Notes under the pieces: model-generated
What the model was told of the DNA's origin: nothing
The model's database searches: none
Seen by the model: only the letters and a program-made list of their open reading frames with translations
DNA from: Clostridium sp. AM30-24
GTDB lineage: Bacteria; Bacillota; Clostridia; Lachnospirales; Lachnospiraceae
Reading direction: 5' to 3'
Assembly: GCF_003480435.1 (NCBI RefSeq)
Contig: NZ_QUJB01000038.1
Coordinates: forward strand, 1 to 9,919
Length of the DNA stretch: 9,919 nucleotides
Made by a program: the position numbers and the translations under genes
Shown here: piece by piece, positions 5,882-9,919 of the stretch
Position numbering within the stretch: position 1 is the stretch's first letter
How the letters are laid out: each line of letters opens with the position of its first letter

Positions 5882-6868
5882 CTACAGGTTCTTCATGGAA
5901 GCTGCAAGCAGGTCTTTCTCTCGCTTCTGTTTTCTGATGTAGTCAGTTGTCAGAGCGAAAAGAAGGAGTCCGCCTTTTGCGACATACTGCCAGAAGCTTG
6001 GAACGTTTACCATCGTAAGTCCTGTGTTGAAGGACTGGATCAGGATGATACCGAGGATCGTGCCGCCCATGTTGCCGACACCGCCGACGAAGGATACACC
6101 ACCGAGGATAACGGCTGTGATCGCATCAAACTCGAGGTTGACGTTTGCGGCCGGCTGTCCGGAGTTCATACGTGCTGCGAAGATGATGCCGCCGATCGAG
6201 CAGAGGATCCCCATCATCACATAACAGGTTGTGATGATCTTTTTCGGATTTAAGCCTGCAAGTCTTGCTGCATCCATGCTGCCGCCGATCGCATATACGC
6301 TGCGTCCGAATTTCGTCTTTGCAAGGATGATACCGAATACGACGATACAGATGATCATGATCCATACAGAGACCGGAATGTTTAAGATCCTTGCTTTTCC
6401 GAGAATAAGGAATGTCTTATTGCTGATGGATACCGGTTTTCCTCCGCAGATGATGTAGGCAAATCCACGGACGATCGACTGTGTTACGAGTGTTGCGATG
6501 AATGCCTCCAGATGAATCTTGTTGACCATGAATGCATTAAAGAAACCTACGGCTGCCCCGCAGACGATCGTAACGATCACAGCTGCCGCGAACGGCATTT
6601 CCTTTGATACGAGAAGTGCTGCGACAACTCCCGAGAACGCTGCAAGTGAACCAGGAGACAGGTCATTCTGACCGGCAATGATCAGATATGTATGTCCGAC
6701 TGCGACCATTCCGACGAGGGATGCCGCGATCAGGATATTGATCATGTTTGTGACGGACAGGAAGTTTTTATTCAGGCAGGTAAACAATGCAAATACTACA
6801 ATGATCGCTGCGATCAGAACAAGCTTGTCGCCGTCAATATGGATCCTACTTTTTTTCTTTGTACTCAT
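5882..6868 (-). CDS. Sugar ABC transporter permease, AraH/RbsC-like (CUT2 family), 328 aa
   Basis: This is an integral membrane permease of the BPD_transp_2 family, with multiple hydrophobic segments (for example 15-31, 40-65, 75-88, 93-115, 165-184, 212-232, 248-263, 267-285 and 293-308). Landmarks are AGQNDLSPGSLAA (65-77), the position of the family's GGIDLSVGS motif, the cytoplasmic coupling region YAIGGSMDAARLAGLNPKK (192-210), SGQPAANV (236-243) and LGGVSFVGGVG (255-265). It aligns by eye over most of its length with E. coli AraH (SGQP, ARLAG and QYV segments). The ATG overlaps the TGA of the ATPase gene by four bases (ATGA), with GGGGAGG (6879-6885) inside the upstream gene as its binding site, indicating translational coupling. 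A short Lys/Arg-rich cytoplasmic tail ends the protein. Confidence 0.93.
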   Translation of the reverse strand: MSTKKKSRIHIDGDKLVLIAAIIVVFALFTCLNKNFLSVTNMINILIAASLVGMVAVGHTYLIIAGQNDLSPGSLAAFSGVVAALLVSKEMPFAAAVIVTIVCGAAVGFFNAFMVNKIHLEAFIATLVTQSIVRGFAYIICGGKPVSISNKTFLILGKARILNIPVSVWIMIICIVVFGIILAKTKFGRSVYAIGGSMDAARLAGLNPKKIITTCYVMMGILCSIGGIIFAARMNSGQPAANVNLEFDAITAVILGGVSFVGGVGNMGGTILGIILIQSFNTGLTMVNVPSFWQYVAKGGLLLFALTTDYIRKQKREKDLLAASMKNL

Positions 6869-8373
6869 GCTCCTTTTACCTCCCCGATCATTCCCATGCT
6901 GAGAAGTGTGCTCTCAGTTGCATCTTCTGCTGAAATCTCACCGACGATCCGCCTTGCACGCATGACGATGATCCGGTCGGATAATCCCATGACTTCCGGC
7001 AGTTCGGAAGAGATCAGGATCACGCCGAGTCCCTGTTTTGCGAACTGGCAGATCATCTGGTAAAACTCGGACTTTGCGCCGACATCGATTCCTTTTGTCG
7101 GTTCATCCAGGATCAGGACCTTCGGATTCGTGCTGATCCAGCGTGCAACGATGCATTTCTGCTGGTTTCCTCCTGACAGCTCCACGATCTTTTTCTTTGC
7201 GGAAGGCGTCTTGATCTTGAAATTTTTAATGCCGTCTTCTGCGATCTTTTCTTCCTTCTTTGCATCTACAAAGCCGAGACTGTTGGAGTTTTTGTCAAGC
7301 ATGGAAATATTGATGTTATCACTGATATCAAGGTTTGAAAGAATTCCCTGAAGTTTTCTGTCCTCTGGTACGAGAACGATCCCGTGTTCCATCGCTTCAT
7401 GCGGGGATCGGTTCTGGATCTTCTTTCCCTCGAGAATAATCTCTCCGCTGCGGATCGGATCCGCGCCGATGATCGCTCTCATGAGTTCTGTCCGTCCTGC
7501 ACCGACAAGTCCGGAAAATCCAAGCACTTCGCCTTTTCTGAGGACGAAGGAATTCTCTTTCACATAGTCGGAAGAAACATTTTTTACTTCCAGGAGAACC
7601 TCTCCGATCTCTTTGTTCCTGTCGAGATTTTTGTAGATATCTCCGAGATCACGTCCGACCATCATCCGGATCATCTCCGATTCCGGGACCTCACCGGTCT
7701 TTACTGTCGTCACATAATGACCATCCTTGAAGATCGCCACTTTGTCGGTGATCCTCTGGATCTCTTCCATTCGGTGAGATACATAGATGATGATCTTGCC
7801 TTCCGCTTTCAGCTTTGCGATGATCTTAAACAGAGCATCGATCTCTGAATCGGAAAGGGATGCTGTCGGCTCATCAAAACAGATTACCTTCAGATTCTCT
7901 CTCGAATATGCCTTCATGATCTCGACCATCTGCTGGTAAGCGATACTCAGATCTTTGACTTTTGTCGACGGGTGAATCGGAAGACCAAAATCTTCAATGA
8001 TCTTTGATGCCATCTGGTTTGCTTTCTGGGTATCGATGAATCCAAAACGGTTGACCGGCATTCTTCCGAGATAAATATTCTCTGCGACCGAAAGTTCCAG
8101 AAGAATCTGACGTTCCTGATAGATAACGGAGATTCCTTCTTCGATCGCCTGATGCGGGGACTGGAAATGTTTTTCCACACCGTCCAGCAGATATTTTCCG
8201 CTTGTCGGCTGATAATCTCCATTCAGCACTTTCAGAAGTGTGGATTTCCCCGCTCCGTTCTCTCCAAGGAATGCCAGAACCTCGCCTGCATATGCCTTAA
8301 ACGAAATATTATCCAGTGCTTTTACACCAGGGAAATATTTACAGATGTTCTGAAATTCCAACATACTGCTCAT
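6865..8373 (-). CDS. Sugar ABC transporter ATP-binding protein with two nucleotide-binding domains, AraG-like (CUT2 family), 502 aa
   Basis: It energises monosaccharide import with the adjacent permease. Domain 1 has Walker A GENGAGKST (37-45), Q-loop IYQE (84-87), a diverged signature LSIAYQQ (142-148), Walker B VICFDEPTA (163-171) and switch His200 (YVSHRMEE). Domain 2 has a degenerate Walker A GAGRTE (291-296), an intact signature LSGGNQQK (399-406), Walker B VLILDEPTKG (419-428) and no switch His (ISSELPE). This asymmetry is normal for the AraG/RbsA/MglA family. VGRDLGDIY (239-247) resembles the AraG segment. ATG 8373 is preceded by GGGAGG (8382-8387) at 8 bases; an internal ATG at 8364 lacks such a site. 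It is first in the operon, an order less common than binding-protein-first. Transcription probably starts near 8479. Confidence 0.94.
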   Translation of the reverse strand: MSSMLEFQNICKYFPGVKALDNISFKAYAGEVLAFLGENGAGKSTLLKVLNGDYQPTSGKYLLDGVEKHFQSPHQAIEEGISVIYQERQILLELSVAENIYLGRMPVNRFGFIDTQKANQMASKIIEDFGLPIHPSTKVKDLSIAYQQMVEIMKAYSRENLKVICFDEPTASLSDSEIDALFKIIAKLKAEGKIIIYVSHRMEEIQRITDKVAIFKDGHYVTTVKTGEVPESEMIRMMVGRDLGDIYKNLDRNKEIGEVLLEVKNVSSDYVKENSFVLRKGEVLGFSGLVGAGRTELMRAIIGADPIRSGEIILEGKKIQNRSPHEAMEHGIVLVPEDRKLQGILSNLDISDNINISMLDKNSNSLGFVDAKKEEKIAEDGIKNFKIKTPSAKKKIVELSGGNQQKCIVARWISTNPKVLILDEPTKGIDVGAKSEFYQMICQFAKQGLGVILISSELPEVMGLSDRIIVMRARRIVGEISAEDATESTLLSMGMIGEVKGA

Positions 8374-8485
8374 ATTGCGTTCCTCCCTTTTTCACTGTCA
8401 TTTTGAGTCTTTTCTTTTTTCGTACTGTATCGGCAGTCACTTCAGAAGATAATTCCTATTGTGCCATTCGCTTTATTTATTTTAT

Positions 8486-8499
8486 ATTATACCTGTTTT
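8486..8499 (-). promoter_or_regulatory. Predicted core promoter of the ABC sugar operon
   Basis: On the minus strand AAAACAGG (8499-8492) is followed directly by a perfect TATAAT (8491-8486). The -35 position (8509-8514) reads AATGAT, far from TTGACA, so activation by a regulator is likely. The block repeats that at 3536-3549 before the DUF5107-TPR gene. The predicted leader is about 105 nt. Confidence 0.5.
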
Positions 8500-8500
8500 C

Positions 8501-8518
8501 TGATAATCATCATTATCA
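8501..8518. promoter_or_regulatory. Palindrome covering the -35 region of the ABC operon promoter
   Basis: TGATAAT (8501-8507) and ATTATCA (8512-8518) are perfectly complementary around a 4-base spacer. The dyad overlaps the -35 position of the minus-strand promoter. It is AT-rich, so chance is possible. It may be a binding site for a second, dimeric regulator. Confidence 0.4.
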
Positions 8519-8522
8519 CCGT

Positions 8523-8560
8523 TTGCTGTATTGTTTTTAAATCTTGCTCTCATCGTTTTT
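8523..8560 (+). promoter_or_regulatory. Predicted AraC-family operator, second copy: tandem TTGC half-sites 21 bp apart
   Basis: TTGC cores at 8523 and 8544 are 21 bp apart. Both half-sites match each other in the pattern TTGCTnTnnT, and the second (TTGCTCTCATC, 8544-8554) is identical to 3584-3594. The surrounding 51 bases align without gaps to 3550-3600 at about 35 positions. The site lies between the divergent ABC operon and the mutarotase gene and would abut the -35 region of the latter. Confidence 0.6.
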
Positions 8561-8575
8561 TTATGTTCTCTTTTT

Positions 8576-8581
8576 TATACA
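8576..8581 (+). promoter_or_regulatory. Possible -10 element of the aldose 1-epimerase gene
   Basis: TATACA (8576-8581) is a fair -10 hexamer 38 bases before the ATG. The -35 position (about 8553-8558, TCGTTT) is non-consensus and overlaps the distal operator half-site, as I2 overlaps the -35 of araBAD. It is weakly supported on its own. Confidence 0.35.
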
Positions 8582-8619
8582 AATATTTTAAACTGGAATC
8601 AGAAAGGAGATGGCGTATC

Positions 8620-9750
8620 ATGCAGTTAAGTGATAAATTTTTCACATTCGATACCGGAGAAAAATCGCATTTTTTCGACATAATAACCAGTTCAGGACTC
8701 TCGCTCTCCCTGTTTTCGATCGGAGCATCCATTCAAAAAATTGCTTTTAAAGGTAAGAAATGGTCCGACCATCCGGAAACAGACGGGAATGAGCTTCCGA
8801 TCACATTGAGTTCCGGCAATCCCGATTTTTACCGCCTCTGTCCGTGTTATGCAGGAGCAACGCTTGCCCCGAATGCCGGAAGGATCTCCGGCTCCTCCAT
8901 CCTTCTCGGAAGAGAAACGATCCCTCTGACTCCAAACGAAGGTGCGAACCAGCTGCATGGCGGTCCGCATAATCTCTCCGCTCAGAACTGGAACACAGAA
9001 TTCGTCCGCCAGGATTATGATTCTGTCTCGATCGGATTTTCAGCATTTCTCGCCGACGGCGTTGACGGATATCCGGGAAATCGCACGTTTCATGCGGAAT
9101 ATACGCTCGATGACAGCAACTGGCTGACCATCCGGTACCAGGCATCGACGGACCGGCCGACCTATATCAATATGTCGAATCATACCTACTGGAATCTTTC
9201 CGGTGACTTTTCATCTTCCGTGCTTGATGAGACACTCACCGTTTTCGCAAACAATGTCTGCCTGAATAACGAGGAACATATTCCCGTCGAAATCATCCCT
9301 ATCGCAAGGACGATATTCGACTTTTCCAGCCCTGCTTCTCTTAAGAGCCGTCTGGATTTTCTGCCGCGCGAGGAAAAGCTCCGCTCCCGCTGCCGCAGGC
9401 AGATTTCCATCGCGCGCGGTTACAACCATGCATTTATCCTGAGCCGTGACCAGACCTCCCGCAATTTCCGGTCGCTTCCGCAGCCTGTAAGAAAAGCATG
9501 TATCCTGAGCGATCCTGTTTCCGGACACTCCATCACGCTTTACACGGATGCCCCGGCACTCGTCGTCTATTCCGGCGGATTTCTCGATGATTCCATCGGA
9601 TTCCCGGACGGCACGCACTCCTGCCCGTCATGCGCCATCGCGCTCGAAGCCCAGGATGTTCCGGATTCCCCACATGTTCTGCCGGAACATTTTTCCATCA
9701 CAACGCCGGAACATCCGTTTGAGCGGACGATCCGGATCCAGATCCGGTAA
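8620..9750 (+). CDS. Aldose 1-epimerase (GalM-family mutarotase), 376 aa
   Basis: It interconverts alpha and beta anomers of aldoses in the cytoplasm. Family landmarks are PNAGRISGS (84-92), NQLHGG (110-115, His113), DGYPGN (149-154), MSNHTYWNLSG (185-195, the conserved proton-donor His188) and ALEAQDVPDSPH (341-352, catalytic-base Glu343). The usual GYDH near residue 268 reads GYNH (Asn269), and the segment after it is longer than usual (about 276-300). ATG 8620 is chosen because AAAGGAG (8603-8609) lies 10 bases upstream. The frame stays open back to 8461, but that extension lacks a binding site and covers the predicted operator and promoter. The gene is divergent from the ABC operon and followed by an intrinsic terminator. 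The context suggests it equilibrates the imported sugar. It is annotated as family rather than galM because the substrate is unknown. Confidence 0.92.
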   Translation: MQLSDKFFTFDTGEKSHFFDIITSSGLSLSLFSIGASIQKIAFKGKKWSDHPETDGNELPITLSSGNPDFYRLCPCYAGATLAPNAGRISGSSILLGRETIPLTPNEGANQLHGGPHNLSAQNWNTEFVRQDYDSVSIGFSAFLADGVDGYPGNRTFHAEYTLDDSNWLTIRYQASTDRPTYINMSNHTYWNLSGDFSSSVLDETLTVFANNVCLNNEEHIPVEIIPIARTIFDFSSPASLKSRLDFLPREEKLRSRCRRQISIARGYNHAFILSRDQTSRNFRSLPQPVRKACILSDPVSGHSITLYTDAPALVVYSGGFLDDSIGFPDGTHSCPSCAIALEAQDVPDSPHVLPEHFSITTPEHPFERTIRIQIR

Positions 9751-9810
9751 ATGTCGCAGTAACACTTACAGTTCTGCCGCTGGCAGCTTCTTTCGAATTC
9801 ATTGAAATAC

Positions 9811-9853
9811 AAAAAGGGACCTGGCCATCATCTGATATGCCAAATCCCTTTTT
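9811..9853 (+). terminator. Intrinsic terminator of the aldose 1-epimerase gene
   Basis: AAAAAGGGA (9811-9819) pairs with TCCCTTTTT (9845-9853). Inside, TGGC (9822-9825) pairs with GCCA (9839-9842) and ATCA (9827-9830) with TGAT (9833-9836). The T-run in the distal arm supplies the U-tract. The A-tract makes it potentially usable by transcription from the right on the minus strand. Confidence 0.8.
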
Positions 9854-9859
9854 CCGTTT

Positions 9860-9907
9860 ATTTGTAACTATTCAGTACCAATGTCACTTAGTTAAGCTTT
9901 TTACAAA
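9860..9907. repeat. Imperfect AT-rich inverted repeat at the right edge
   Basis: TTTGTAA (9861-9867) and TTACAAA (9901-9907) are complementary, and within them TAACTA (9865-9870) pairs with TAGTTA (9889-9894). The stretch is much richer in A+T than the genes, and no coding frame is supported through the window end. It could be another mobile-element edge or a replication-independent hairpin. It is not identified. Confidence 0.25.
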
Positions 9908-9919
9908 TTAATGGATTTG

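Noticed and set aside
8461..8619. In-frame N-terminal extension of the mutarotase with a hydrophobic, membrane-like stretch
   Set aside because: There is no ribosome binding site before 8461, GalM proteins are cytoplasmic without such a segment, and the region holds the predicted operator and promoter; a strong binding site precedes the ATG at 8620.

Overview
The window looks like chromosomal DNA of a gut-type clostridial Firmicute, probably a Lachnospiraceae member. The reasons are a GC content of roughly half, strong AGGAGG-type ribosome binding sites before every gene, a diderm-independent lipoprotein solute-binding protein, and AraC plus CUT2-type sugar transport. This taxonomic call is inference.

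Layout: the left edge (to about base 39) carries what looks like one terminal inverted repeat of an IS3/IS150-group insertion sequence whose body lies outside the window. Next, on the minus strand, is a large cytoplasmic protein (1096 residues) with a DUF5107 mutarotase-like N-terminus and a long TPR superhelix. Divergent from it, on the plus strand, is an AraC-family regulator with its own near-consensus promoter and a foldable leader. The regulator converges on a perfect bidirectional terminator with a minus-strand ABC sugar transport operon, transcribed in the order ATPase, permease, substrate-binding lipoprotein. Divergent from that operon, on the plus strand, is an aldose 1-epimerase (GalM family) ending in an intrinsic terminator. 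The last 66 bases are AT-rich with no gene.

How the genes fit together: the CUT2 transporter (closest by eye to AraFGH) imports a monosaccharide, the mutarotase equilibrates its anomers, the AraC protein is the likely sensor and activator, and the DUF5107-TPR protein is an uncharacterised partner. No kinase, isomerase or known glycosidase is present, so the sugar and the fate of the imported substrate cannot be read from this window.

Main discovery: the two divergent intergenic regions (about 5 kb apart) share a cis-regulatory module. Bases 3550-3600 and 8510-8560 align without gaps at about 35 of 51 positions, including an 11-base identical stretch (TTGCTCTCATC) and two TTGC cores exactly 21 bp apart in both copies. 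That is the geometry of tandem AraC-family half-sites. A second shared block (AAAACAGG directly followed by a -10-like hexamer, minus strand) lies at the start of both minus-strand transcription units, with its distance to the module differing by exactly 10 bp, one helical turn. This ties all six genes into one predicted AraC-type regulon that includes the unexplained DUF5107-TPR protein.
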